Origin: Larix kaempferi
Taxonomy: Eukaryota > Streptophyta > Pinopsida > Pinales > Pinaceae
Assembly (NCBI GenBank): GCA_027924585.1
Contig: BSBM01000870.1
Span: 248,001 to 312,000, forward strand
Length of the DNA stretch: 64,000 nt
Direction: 5' to 3'
The first letter of the stretch is position 1. The number at the start of each line of letters is the position of its first letter. The notes beneath the pieces are model-generated. The model saw nothing but the letters and a program-made list of their open reading frames with translations. It made no database searches and was not told where the DNA came from. Below are positions 1-10,579 of the stretch, piece after piece. A program made the position numbers and the translations under genes.

Positions 1-38
1 GAGGCCAATAATTACTAAGGCAGGGTAGGGGTATTACA
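1..38 (-). repeat. Inverted fragment of chromovirus LTR start
   Basis: The first 38 bases are the reverse complement of the chromovirus LTR start at 11991-12028, with 37 of 38 positions matching. They abut gag coding sequence that reads on the + strand, although an LTR should face the same way as gag. This points to an inversion or rearrangement junction at the window edge; the rest lies outside. Confidence 0.8.
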
Positions 39-39
39 G

Positions 40-898
40 ACAGATACTCAACCAACATGGAAAGGAAATCCCAAAGGAGGATTTGAACCAAGGAGAAGTG
101 GCTTCAAACCACCTTTCAGGAATTAGTCCAGAAAATTTCCATAGGGACAGCTAGTAGGAAGTGGGTTCAAACCAACAGTAGTAGCAGAGAAAACATCAAA
201 AGGACCACTTCAGTGTTGGGGATGTGGAGACAACCACATGCTTAGAGTTTGCCCAAATCGAAGAGGGAATCCCCGAATCTTGCACAACTTGGGAGAAGCA
301 ACCACAGTAGAAGTTATGGCCAGAGACACACCTTGAATCTATGCAGCACTAGATGATCACTAGGAAGACCACCAATCAGTAGTGGTCGAATTTGAAGGCA
401 ATATTTCTAAGCAATCTATTTATGTTTTAATTGATCCAGGATCCACTCATAGTTATGTGTCCCCTAAAGTGGTTGAAAGTTGTTCACTTGGTAAAGTGAA
501 ACATAGTAAGTCTTGGTTAGTTAATCTATCCACTGGGACTAAGAGAAATGTGAGTGAAGTGAAGTAGTTGTGGACTATTCCATAGAGATGAATGGACTTG
601 CCACGAAGGTAAACGTGAATGTACTAACCTTAGGATCTTATGATTCCTTGGTAGGCATGGATTGGTTGGAGAAGCATAGAGACAAACTTGACTTCTACAA
701 GAAGGTACTTTAGTGTATTGATGATGAAGGAAGACCAAGGTTGGTTAAAGGAATTCTGAAACAAGTTTTAGTAAGGCATATTTCATTCTTACAGTTGAGA
801 AAGTTCTATAAAAAGTGATGTCAATTATATGTTGTGCATATATCAGATTTAGCAGAAGATAAAGGGACAAAGTTACAAGACTTTCAGCTATTGCAGGA
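40..898 (+). pseudogene. Chromovirus gag C-terminus and aspartic protease, broken
   Basis: One frame from about 40 carries a CX2CX4HX4C zinc knuckle (214-252, CWGCGDNHMLRVC) of the Gag nucleocapsid. It is followed by a retropepsin active site at about 430-465 (LIDPGSTHSYVS, with DPG where the family has DTG or DSG). In-frame stops occur near 154, 169, 334, 361 and 565. The frame then shifts near 560, and the downstream frame carries GMDWLEKH, typical of the protease-RT junction. The product would have matured Gag-Pol. It is clearly non-functional. Confidence 0.8.
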
Positions 899-1740
899 TT
901 TCTAGGATGTATTTCCAGATGAAGTGTCAGGATTACCACCCAAGAGGGACATTGATTTCTCCATTAACATTGTTCTAGGAGTAGCACCAAGCTCCAAAAC
1001 CCCGTATAGAATGAGCACACCTGAGATGATAGAATTAAATATGCAGCTGCAAGAATTAATGGACAAAGAGTATATCACACCAAGTGTATCTCCTTGGGGT
1101 GCACCTATGTTGTTTGTTAAGAAGAAGGATGGGACTTTAAGGCTATGTATATATTATAGCCAACTAAACAAGGTAACAATCAAGAACAAGTATCCATTAC
1201 CAAGAATTGCTAACTTGTTTGACCAGATGAAGGAAGCTAAAGTATTTTCCAAGATTGACTTGAGGTTTGTATACCATCAAGTGAGGATAAAGTATGAAGA
1301 CATTCACAGAACAACTTTCCAAACTAGATATGGACAGTATGAGTTCACTGTGGTGCCATTTGGTCTCACCAATGCACCTGCTACTTTCATGTGTCTTATG
1401 AACAATGTGTTCAGTAAATACTTGGATAAGTTTGCGATTTTATTCTTGGATAACATTCTAGTGTATTCAAAGAATGAAGAAGAGCATACTGAACATTTGA
1501 TAATGGAACTACAAGTCCTTAGAGAACACAAACTGTATGCAAAGCTAAGCAAGTGTGACTTATACCAGCAAAAGGTACATTATTTGGGACATATTATTTC
1601 AGTGGAAGGTATTACAGTAGATATAGAGAAGATTGAGGCCATAATGGATTGGCCGACTCCGAGAAATGTTGCATATGTAAGATATTTTATGGGCCTTGCA
1701 GGTTACTACGGAAGTTTCATTGAAAGTTTTTCCAAGATAG
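899..1740 (+). pseudogene. Chromovirus reverse transcriptase, 5' copy
   Basis: This is the RT N-terminus and palm of a Ty3/gypsy polymerase. It reads open from 924 and shows [48 protein letters not shown] and LGHIIS. The catalytic box, F-L-D-D in this family, reads F-L-D-N at 1443-1454, so one metal-binding Asp is lost. The frame stops where the copia LTR begins at 1741. The same gene region is repeated at 8709-9395. Confidence 0.9.
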
Positions 1741-2332
1741 TGTTAATTTTTTGATAATTTCATTCCATTATCATTCAGGATCATACTAAGAGAATAACAT
1801 GTACAACATATCAATCATAAGCACAACAACAAGCACACAAGAGACACAAAATTTCATCGGGGAAAACCAAGAAGGTGAAAAACCCCGCAACTTCCTCAGA
1901 GATAGAATAAGCCACAAACCAAGATCACAATGATCAAACACAAAGATATGTCTCTAGTAGATACTCATCCTCCTTCACTTGTGCGCCACTTTCTCTCTTA
2001 GCTGTGCGAGCTTGAGAACTGAGTGAATGAATAGAATGAGAGACACAACCTCTCTATTTATACACTGACTTGACCTGCCAATAATCCAACAGGGCTGACT
2101 TGCTAATGAAGTCTAATAACCCAACCACATGAACTAACTAGGGCCGACCCCACACTGGTGGTCTAATAACCCATCAATACAAATGATGACACTTACAATG
2201 TAACTTGCGACACTTGCAAATACAAATGACGACACTTCCAATCAGAGGAATAATACATCTATGTTGGATATACAATACAGTACAAATGTAATATACAAGT
2301 GAATATCTTTCGAAGTTACAAATACATCAAGA
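1741..2332 (-). repeat. Copia D 3' LTR
   Basis: It begins TGTTAATTTTTTGATAATTT on the + strand and ends near AATACATCAA. It is repeated at 8226-8685 (truncated) and 9396-9987 (solo). A polypurine tract follows on the element strand (AACAGGGAG at 2333-2342). The terminal dinucleotide appears mutated, so the end is good to about 3 bp. Confidence 0.88.
2054..2062 (-). promoter_or_regulatory. LTR TATA box (copia D)
   Basis: TATAAATAG on the minus strand sits where an LTR U3 promoter is expected. The same nonamer occurs in the LTRs of copia B (28488, 35204), C (49454) and A (38595). Transcription activity is inferred. Confidence 0.6.
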
Positions 2333-2342
2333 CTCCCTGTTA

Positions 2343-3614
2343 ACTAGGAAGGTATTCTCTAGACACAGGTCATCAATACATATTGGTGCAAGTCTTCAAT
2401 TATGGAGTTGGATCATCATCACTGGATCATGGAGCATCATCACCATCACTGCTACTATACTCGACATCTCGATCACTGGGCTATCTCTGAATTCTTCTAT
2501 CATAGGAAGTTCTATAGGGCTAGCCTTTTTTCATGCTGGTTGTAGGCCTAGCCTCCTGTAGGTCTTGATCATCACTGGCCATACTGTGGAATCCTTAGGA
2601 CTTATTATGTGCATCAACAAAACCTTAAAAGAGTGTCTTTCTTCCCGCAAGAACAAAGAGCATCCCAGGACTGATTACGAGCTTACTGCTCAACCTATCG
2701 AATCTCCAGGACTGATTACATGTGACCCCCACCACAAAACCTTAAAAGAGTGTCTTGCTTCTTGCAAGAACTCTAAAGAGCATCCCAAGACTGGTTACGA
2801 GCTTACCGCTCAACCTATCGAATCTCCAGGACTGATTATATGTGGTTAGGAAAAACCTTTAAAGAGTGTCTTGCTTCTTGCAAGAACTCTAAAGAGCATC
2901 CCAGGACTGATTATGAGCTTACTTCTCAACCTATCGGATCTCCAAGACTGATTACATGCCTCTAGTAGCAAAACCTCGAAAGAGCATCCCAGGACTGATT
3001 ACGAGCTTATCGCTCAACCTATCGGATCTCCCAATATATTTTCTATGCTACATGCACAACCTATCCACGGCCACAGAGTATCAACCTGATAGTCAGATCA
3101 TATTGATCATCATCATATAGTCCATAATCCTGATGCACATCATCATCACATGATCATTTTGATCATCGTCACTACATCATCCTGATGCATGTCATTTGGA
3201 GCATCGTCCTGATACTCATCACATATGATCATCTTGATCACCATCATAGCAGCGTCCTGATGCATGTCATCTGGAGCATCATCCTAATACTCGTCACATA
3301 TGATCATCTTAATCATCATCATAGCATCGTCCTGATGCATATCATCTGGAGTATCGTCCTAATACTCATCATCATCATATAATCAAACTGATCATACAAA
3401 GCATCCACCTAATGCATATCATCACATATAATCCAACTGATCATGTAAAGAATCCACCTGATGCATATCATCACATGTGATCATCTTGATCAACATCATG
3501 TAGAACATCATCTAGAGCATTGCCCTGATGCTCATCACACAGCGCTTACATCCACAACCATGGGAAGGACCCACCTATAACCATGCTTGGAATGGCTCCT
3601 GCAAATGTGTCCCA
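2343..3614 (-). repeat. Copia D 3' non-coding region with tandem repeats
   Basis: From about 2615 to 3040 there are three to four imperfect units of about 115-121 bp. Each carries an AAAACCTTAAAAGAGTGTCT-like part and a GAGCATCCCAGGACTGATTA-like part. From about 3060 to 3540 the sequence is a degenerate array rich in CATC and GATCATC, with units like CCTGATGCATGTCATCTGGA. Small open frames here come from the repeat. No coding evidence was seen. Confidence 0.75.
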
Positions 3615-6600
3615 TCACTTCTTCCTCGAAGTATCTTCTATCTGAATAACACCAATCCTCTCTCTGAAGTATTCAAACTTCACTCTGGCTAGTGGTTTAG
3701 TCAACACATCTGCAATCTACTCATCAGTCTCAACATATAAGAGATTCACTGCTCCTCTCTACACCATATCCCTGATATAGTGATATTCAATCTCGATGTG
3801 CTTCGCCCTGTCATGGAACACTGGGTTCTCCAACAACTTCACACAACTCTGGTTGTCACAATAGATATAGGTAGCATCCAACGGGAGATCAAATAACTCA
3901 GACAGTAGCTTCGTAATCCATACTGCTTCACAACTAGATGAACAAGCTGCGACATACTCTTCTTCGGTTATACTCAGTGCTACGCAGGATTGCTTCCTGC
4001 TAAACCAAGATATCACACCTGATCGCATACTGAAGCAGCACCCAAGAATTTCTCTTCCCATTTACAACACTACCTGCCCAATATGAATCAACACAACCCT
4101 CCAGGCTAAACTTTTGATTTGCATCATACTTGAGCCCATAATTAACCGTACCCTTCAGGTACCTCAGAATATGCTTCACAACAATCAGGTGAACATGTCT
4201 AGGATCCGTCAGGAATTGGCTCAAGGTGTTCACCACAAAGAAAATATCGAGTCTTGTGTTCATTAGGTACATCAAGGACCCAATCATCTGACGATACATC
4301 ATGACATCAACCGGCTCAGATGAAGCATCACACAGAAGCTTCGGGTTTGATGCCATAGGTGTGGCCATGGCCTTGCAGTCCATCATCTCGAACCTCTTCA
4401 GGATCTCTACTACATACTTCCCTTGTCCAAGGAAGATCCCATCTGCACTCTGCCACACCTCCATGCCTGGAAAGTAATGCCTCATCCCCAAGTCCTTCAT
4501 CTCAAACTCGGCTTCAAGATTCCTCTTGGTGTCAGCAATTAACCCATCCTCACCTGTAACAAACAGGTCATCCACATACAGTAGTAGTATCACAAGATTT
4601 CCTTCCTCAACCTTGTAGTAAAGGTTGGAATATGCTTTACTTTTATTAAAGCCCAAATTGGATAGAAAGTTGTCTATCCTACCATACCAAGTCCTAGGAG
4701 CTTGCTTCAATCCATACAAGGATTTCTTCAACCTGCACACATATGACTCCCTGTCATGTGTCTCAAAACCAAGTGGCTGCTCCACATACACTTCCTCTTC
4801 GACTGCACCATTCAAGAAAGCTCTCTTGACATCCATCTGGTGTATCTTCCACTTCATCACTGCAGCTAGAGCAAGTACCAATCTGATGGAAGTGTATCTA
4901 GCTACAGGTGCAAAAGTCTCTTCGTAATCTATTCCCTCTTTCTAGGAGAAGCCACAAGCTACAAACCTCGCCTTGTATTTCTCTATGCTACCATTTGCAA
5001 CATGCTTGATCTTATAGATCCACTTGGAAGTCACAATAGACTTCCCTTCTCATCTTGGGACCACATTCCAAACATCATTCTTCATGATCGATTGGTATTC
5101 CTCGACCATGGCATCCTTCCATTCTTTCTTTTTCACTGCCTCTTCATAACTGGAAGGTTCTTTGTTCATAATGTCATAGAGCAAGGCAACATAGCTAGTG
5201 TGTGACCTTGTCCTTTTCTTTTCTCTTTGTTCCTCTTTTGGAATACCAAACCTTTCTGCATCTTGGATGAGCTCTCTATCCCATGCAGGTTTCCTCTTGT
5301 GAGAGATCTTCTCATGGGGTGGATCTACAGGTTCTTGTGGATCTTTAATTTCACGATCTTCTTCCAGAATTGCTTCATTCATAGTGGTGTCTTGAATTCT
5401 GGTTACCCTTGGTTCTTCATTGTCTTCAGCAGGTGTCTTCCTTTATTTGATGCATGCTGATTTTTCATCAAATGTTACATCCCTACTAATGTCAATCTTC
5501 TTGAACCCTGGAAAGTAGATTCTGTAAGCCTTCAAGCTTTCACTGTAACCCACAAAGATGCCCTTCTTTCCTGAAGGATCTAGCTTTGTCCTCTTTTCCT
5601 TTGGAATGTGTATGTATACTGGATAGCCAAATATTCTGAGATGGCTAACTTTAGGTTTCTTACTAGAGAACACTTCTTCTAGTGTCTTGTTGTCAAGTAT
5701 TTTCTGAGGTATTTTGTTCTGCACATATGCAACTGTCCTTGCTGCTTCTTCCCATAGGTGCATAGGAAGATCTTGGTCAAGAAGCATTGCCCGTGCTGCT
5801 TCCATGATAGTTCTATTCTTCCTTTCTGCAACACCATTTTGTTGTGCATTATAAGGAGTAGTCAACTCCCTCTTAATCCTTGAATCACTGCATAACTTCT
5901 TGAAGTCTCCTGAAGTGAATTCTCCGCCATTGTCAGATCTAAAGATCTTGATCTTCTTATTAGTTTGATTTTCTATCAAGGCTTTGAAGTCCTTGAACTT
6001 ATCAAACACTTCATCTTTATTCTTCAAGAAATAAACCCATGTCTTCCTAGAGAAATCATCAATGAAGGAAACATAGTATACATACCCACTCAAAGAACTG
6101 GATGACATTGGTCCGCATACATCAGAGTGGATAATCTCCAAGATTCCTTTTGCTTTGATTTCACTGCTTGGAAATGCTTTATTTGTGTTCTTTCCTTTTG
6201 CACATCCTTTGCAAATACCTTCATGCTTTGGCATGATTTAAGGAATACCTTCTACTGCCTTGCTTGCAATTGGTAGTTCCCTATAGTGCACATGAGAAAG
6301 CCTTCTATGCCAAAGTTCACTTGGCTTCATGGATTCATGTACTATGGCATGTTCAGTTTGTCCCTTCAATTTGTACAATCCTCCCTCTTGCTCTCCAATC
6401 ACCACTGCATCATCTAGTGTCTTACCCTTTGGCCACATGAGTACTTGGCCATCTATAAATGCAACTTTCATCCCCTTTGCATACAAAAATGATATGGAGA
6501 GAAGGTTCTTCTTGTGTCCAGGTACATATAGAACATCTTGCATCTTCAAAGACTTCCTAGAGTCTAACTTGTAGGAGGCTTCACCACTTCCTTTTATGGG

Positions 6601-7152
6601 ATATTGATAGTCATCCCCAAGTTTCACCTTATGAGGTGTCTCATGTTCAAATAGGTCTACAAAGGATTCTTTAAATCCTGTCATGTGTTTGGAATCCCCA
6701 CTGTCAATAAGCCAATCATCACATCTATGTGAGATAATACTTGTGAGAGCATAGATCAACACATATTCTTCCTCACTTGAAGAATCTTCACTTTCTGCCC
6801 TTTTCTTCTTCTTGGGAGGTTCATCATCCTCAACAGCATGAGCATGATATCTTTTCTTGTTGTTCTTCTTCTTGTTGTTGAAGTTGTTTTTGTTGTTGTT
6901 CCTTTTGTTCTTGGGACAATTTGAAGCAACGTGTCCTATCTCATCACAATTGAAGCATCGAACATGAGAGAGATCTTTCTTCTTATGATGGAAGTGAGAA
7001 TGTTTCTTGTTGTGAGATTTCTCCCTCTTAAACTTACTTCCTTTAGTGTGTGATGTGAGTGCTTGGTCTTCACTTCCCATCTTTTCTTCTCGGGCCACAA
7101 GCCTAACTTTGTCTTGTGAACATTCCTCCCAAAGTCTATTCAAAGAGATCAA
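3615..7152 (-). pseudogene. Copia D pol: zinc knuckle, protease, integrase, RT, RNase H
   Basis: Domains in order are a CX2CX4HX4C knuckle (CFNCDEIGHVASNC), protease (WLIDSGDSKHMTG), GAG-pre-integrase with the HHCC motif (ending CKGCAKGK), an integrase core with HSD, RSDNGGEF and NGVAERKN, RT with YVDD intact at 4567-4578, and RNase H ending ADVLTKPLA. From 7152 to about 4070 the frame is continuous apart from a few stops (near 6236, 5445, 5048 and 4944). It shifts near 4060, inside RNase H. The stop at 3615 is probably the natural end. The catalytic residues remain, so this copy looks less decayed than the chromovirus. It is inactive as it stands. Confidence 0.92.
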
Positions 7153-7212
7153 TTTCTTTCTTGCATAGATTCCTTGGATGAAGGATTCCCTTGACCTAGG
7201 TAGGTCATAAAA

Positions 7213-7642
7213 ATTTATCCATTCTCCACTACTTCATCCACAGCTTCAAGTTGTTCCTTGATTTGAGAGACCTTATTAAAGTAGGATTGGATGGTCTCTC
7301 CATTCTGGATATTTACCCCTTTCAATTGGTTCCGTAGAGTCATCTTCTGATTTATGTTCTTTCCTTCAAACAACTTGGTCAAGGATTCAAACATCTCTTT
7401 AGGTGTCTTTAGGGAAGACACATGGAGAATGAGATGGTCCTTGATAGAATCAACAATGATTCTCTTGGCCTTGACCAAGTCCTTTTTGTGGAAGGCCTTA
7501 GCCTCATCTCCCTCTGGCACTGGAACCTCTTTATGTAGGTGTCCAACTCATTCTCTTCTAGGATTAACCCAATCTTATACTTCTAGGCTCGAAAGTTATC
7601 ATCCCCTTCAAGATTATCCTCAAGATTGGTGTGGTGAGACAT
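7213..7642 (-). pseudogene. Copia D gag N-terminus, frameshifted
   Basis: The likely start is the ATG at 7642 (MSHHTNLEDN). The frame hits a stop within about 20 codons, then shifts. The reading continues from 7520 as a UBN2-like copia Gag with IKDHLILHVSSLKTPKEMFE and LRNQLKGVNIQNGETIQSYF. It stops near 7215 and shifts again before the zinc knuckle. It would have formed the capsid. The start is chosen because it is the first ATG after the leader and matches copia Gag N-termini. Confidence 0.75.
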
Positions 7643-8212
7643 TTTAATGAGAAACTCAAATGGAAATAAAATATTTAGGTCTTACCACTTGATTTGCTAA
7701 AAACTGGATCTGGAGCTGGATTAGGGTTTGTTAGAGAAACCCTAAAAATTTAAACTTTGAATTTCAAACTTGTGAAAGGATAGAAAGATGCACCTTGCTG
7801 AGATTGTCAAGCTGGTATACTCTGATTTTGAGATCTGCAAAATTTGACCCCTCAAAATTGCCTTTGAAACTTCTGGATTCACTAAACAGGGCCCCGAACT
7901 AGGCTTTGATAAAGCTCGACCTTCTGCCCAACCAAAAAGTTCAATCTTGTGCTCTAAACTTTGATTTTTCTGAGGAGCTTCCATCCTTGGTCTCAGATTC
8001 CAAAAATTCCAACTTTCTTCGATACCCTAATTTCCCGTAGTAGTGATGGGCCAAAAACTGAAAATGCTCAGAATTGAATTCTGTCTTGACAGAAAGATGC
8101 ACCCTTCCAAGGAGATTCAATCTAACCTCCTTCCTTTGATGATCTGTGGATAGAAACCCAAAAATTAAGAATCCCTAGCTTCTACAGCTGCATAATGCCT
8201 TCTTCTTAGGTT
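7643..8212 (-). other. Copia D untranslated leader
   Basis: This is the non-coding leader between PBS and gag. About 300 bases (7690-8010) match the copia B leader (about 33720-34030), including AGAGAAACCCTAAAAATT and TTTGACCCCTCAAAATT. A shared leader block suggests a packaging or translation signal, which is inference. The open frame 7742-7984 is not supported as a gene. Confidence 0.65.
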
Positions 8213-8225
8213 AACTCTGATACCA
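8213..8225 (-). promoter_or_regulatory. Primer binding site of copia D
   Basis: The minus strand reads TGGTATCAGAGTT directly inside the LTR. This matches the 3' end of plant initiator tRNA-Met, the usual copia primer (established). It fixes element orientation and the LTR boundary at 8226. Confidence 0.9.
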
Positions 8226-8685
8226 TGTTAATTTTTCGATAATTTCATTCCATTATCATTCAGGATCATACTAAGAGAATAACATGTACAACATATCAAT
8301 CATCATCACAACAAAAAGCACACAAGAGACACAAAGTTTCCTCAAGGAAAACCAAGAAGGTGAAAAACCCCGCAACTTCCTTAGAGATAGAATAAGCCAC
8401 AAACCAAGATCACAATGATCAAACCCAAAGAGATATCTCTAGAAGATACTCCTCCTCCTTCACTTGTGTGCCACTTTCTCTCTTAGCTACGCGAGCTTGA
8501 GAAGTGAGTGAATGAATAGAATGAGAGACACAACCTCTTTATTTATACACTGACTTGACCTGCCAATAATCCAACAGGGACGACTTGCTAATGAGATCTA
8601 ATAACCCAACCTCATGACCTAACTAGGGCCGACCCCACACTGGTGATCTAATAACCCATCAATACAAATGATGACACTTACAATG
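8226..8685 (-). repeat. Copia D 5' LTR, truncated
   Basis: It matches the left LTR from its start through CTTACAATG, then switches to chromovirus RT sequence. About 130 bases of the LTR are missing. The switch shares the short homology AATG with the RT sequence. A TATAAATA-type promoter lies at 8538-8547 on the minus strand. Confidence 0.9.
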
Positions 8686-8739
8686 GACAAAGAGTATATC
8701 ACACCAAGAATTAATGGACAAAGAGTATATCACACCAAG
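8682..8739 (+). repeat. 31-bp junction microduplication
   Basis: A 27-base segment (AATGGACAAAGAGTATATCA and on) occurs at 8682-8708 and again at 8713-8739. The first chromovirus RT copy has it once. The duplication lies exactly at the breakpoint between truncated LTR and RT, as expected from template slippage during repair. Confidence 0.9.
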
Positions 8740-9395
8740 TGTATCTCCTTGGGGTGCACCTATGTTGTTTGTTAAGAAGAAGGATGGGACTTTAAGGCTA
8801 TGTATATATTACAACCAACTAAACAAGGTAACAATCAAGAACAAGTATCCATTGCCAACAATTGATGACTTGTTTGACCAAATGAAGGAAGCTAAAGTAT
8901 TTTCCAAGATTGACTTGAGGTTTGTCTACCATCAAGTGAGGATAAAGGATGAAGACATTCACAAAACAATTTTCCAAACTAGATATGGACACTATGAGTT
9001 CACTGTGGTGCCATTCAGTCTCGCCAATGCACCTGCTACTTTCATGTGTCTTATGAACAATGTCTTCAGTAAATACTTGGATAAGTTTGTGATTATATTC
9101 TTGGATAAAATTCTAGTGTATTCAAAGAATGAAGAAGAGCAAACTGAACATTTGAGAATGGCACTAGAAGTCCTTAGAGAACACCAACTATATGCAAAGC
9201 TGAGCAAGTGTGACTTATACTAGCAGAAGGTACAGTATTTGGGACATATTATTTCAGCAGAAGGTATTATAGTAGATCTAGAGAAGATTGAGGCCATAAT
9301 GGATTGGCCTACTCCAAGAAATGTTGCATATGTGAGATATTTTATGGGCCTTGCAGGTTACTACCGAAGTTTCATTGAAATTTTTTCCAAGATAG
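8709..9395 (+). pseudogene. Second copy of chromovirus RT segment
   Basis: This is a diverged duplicate of about 1056-1740, ending at the same gatag point where a D-type LTR starts. It reads open from 8714 to 9223 and then has a TAG. It shares [19 protein letters not shown], but has PTIDDLFDQ where the first copy has PRIANLFDQ. The catalytic box reads F-L-D-K at 9098-9109, also dead. The differences argue against a simple assembly duplication. Confidence 0.9.
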
Positions 9396-9987
9396 TGTTA
9401 ATTTTTTGATAATTTCATTCCATTATCATTCAAGATCATACTAAGAGAATAACATGTACAACATATCAATCATAAGCAAAATAACAAGCACACAAGAGAC
9501 ACAGAGTTTCCTCAGGGAAAACCAAGAAGGTGAAAAACCCCACAACTTCCTCAGAGATAGAATAAGCCACAAACCAACATCACAGTGATCAAACCCAAAG
9601 AGATGTCTCTAGTAGATACTCATCCTCCTTCACTTGTGCGCCACTTTCTCTCTTAGCTATGCGAGCTTGAGAAGTGAGTGAATGAATAGAATTAGATACA
9701 CAACCTCTATATTTATACATTGACTTGACCTGCCAATAATCCAACAGGTCTGACTTGCTAATGAAGTCTAATAACCCAAACACATGACCTAACTAGGGCT
9801 GACCCCACACTAGTGGTCTAATAACCCATCAATACAAATGACGACACTTACAATGTAACTTGCGACACTTGCAAATACAAATGATGACACTTCCAATCAG
9901 AGGAATAATACATCTCAGTTGGATATACAATAAAGTACACATGTAATATACAAGTCAATATCTTCCCAAGTTACAAATACATCAATC
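9396..9987 (-). repeat. Solo copia D LTR
   Basis: This is a near full-length D-type LTR with no internal region of its own. It sits at the same target point in RT as the full element at 1741. After it the chromovirus frame resumes ([10 protein letters not shown]). Expected target duplications are not intact on the right side. A TATA-like ATATTTATAC lies at about 9709-9718. Confidence 0.85.
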
Positions 9988-10579
9988 TATTGCTCATCCC
10001 ATTACATCATTACAAAGGAAGGAAGTCAAATTTATATGGTCTTATAAGTGCGAAAGGAGTTTCCAGAAGTTAAAAGAATTACTTACCAATGGTCATGTTT
10101 TAAATATTATAGACCCAAGTAAAGACTTTGTGGTGTGCACAGATGCTTGTATGGAAGGATTGGGTGGAATACTCATGCAAGAAAGATTTGTAATCGACTA
10201 TGAGTCAAGGAAGATGAAAGATCATGAAAGGAACTATGCCACACATGACTTAGAGCTAGCAGCTATAGTGCATGCTCTCAAAATTTGGAGACATTACCTT
10301 TTGGGAAGAATATTTTAACTTAGGACAAATCATATGAGTTTAAAATACATATTTGACTAGCCAAATCTAAATGCTAGACAAACCAGATGGATGGAATTTC
10401 TCTATGAGTTTGATTTAGAAATTAAACATGTCGAAGGAAAGGAGAATAAGGTTGTTGATGCGCTCAGTGGCAAATTTCGTGTTGCAGCAATAAGTATTTG
10501 TAAATCAGATTTGAAATTAAGGATCATTGAAGTTCAATCTAATGATGAAGCTTATCTACAAATCAAAGAGAAGTTGTAG
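9988..10579 (+). pseudogene. Chromovirus RT connection and RNase H
   Basis: The reading resumes with [18 protein letters not shown]. It is followed by RNase H motifs: [17 protein letters not shown] with the catalytic Asp, [20 protein letters not shown] with the Glu, then HVEGKENKVVDALS. Stops occur at 10316 and near 10360. It would degrade the RNA strand of the RNA-DNA hybrid. Confidence 0.88.

Larger units (their letters stand above)
1741..8685 (-). mobile_element. Ty1/copia element D inserted in chromovirus RT
   Basis: On the minus strand the order is 5' LTR (8226-8685, truncated), PBS (8213-8225), leader, gag, protease, integrase, RT, RNase H, repeat-rich 3' region, polypurine tract (2333-2342) and 3' LTR (1741-2332). 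The order PR-IN-RT-RH defines Ty1/copia. The insertion interrupts chromovirus RT after the bases gatag. The right LTR is cut at 8685 and joined to another RT copy, so no target duplication survives. The leader shares sequence with that of copia B. Confidence 0.9.

Noticed and set aside
2565-2849. 94-codon frame
   Set aside because: It lies in the roughly 120-bp tandem repeats of the copia D 3' region and is antisense to the element.
8686-9987. Simple assembly duplication of the RT-LTR segment
   Set aside because: The copies differ at many positions, including coding changes, so they are distinct sequences, although long-read checking is still wanted.
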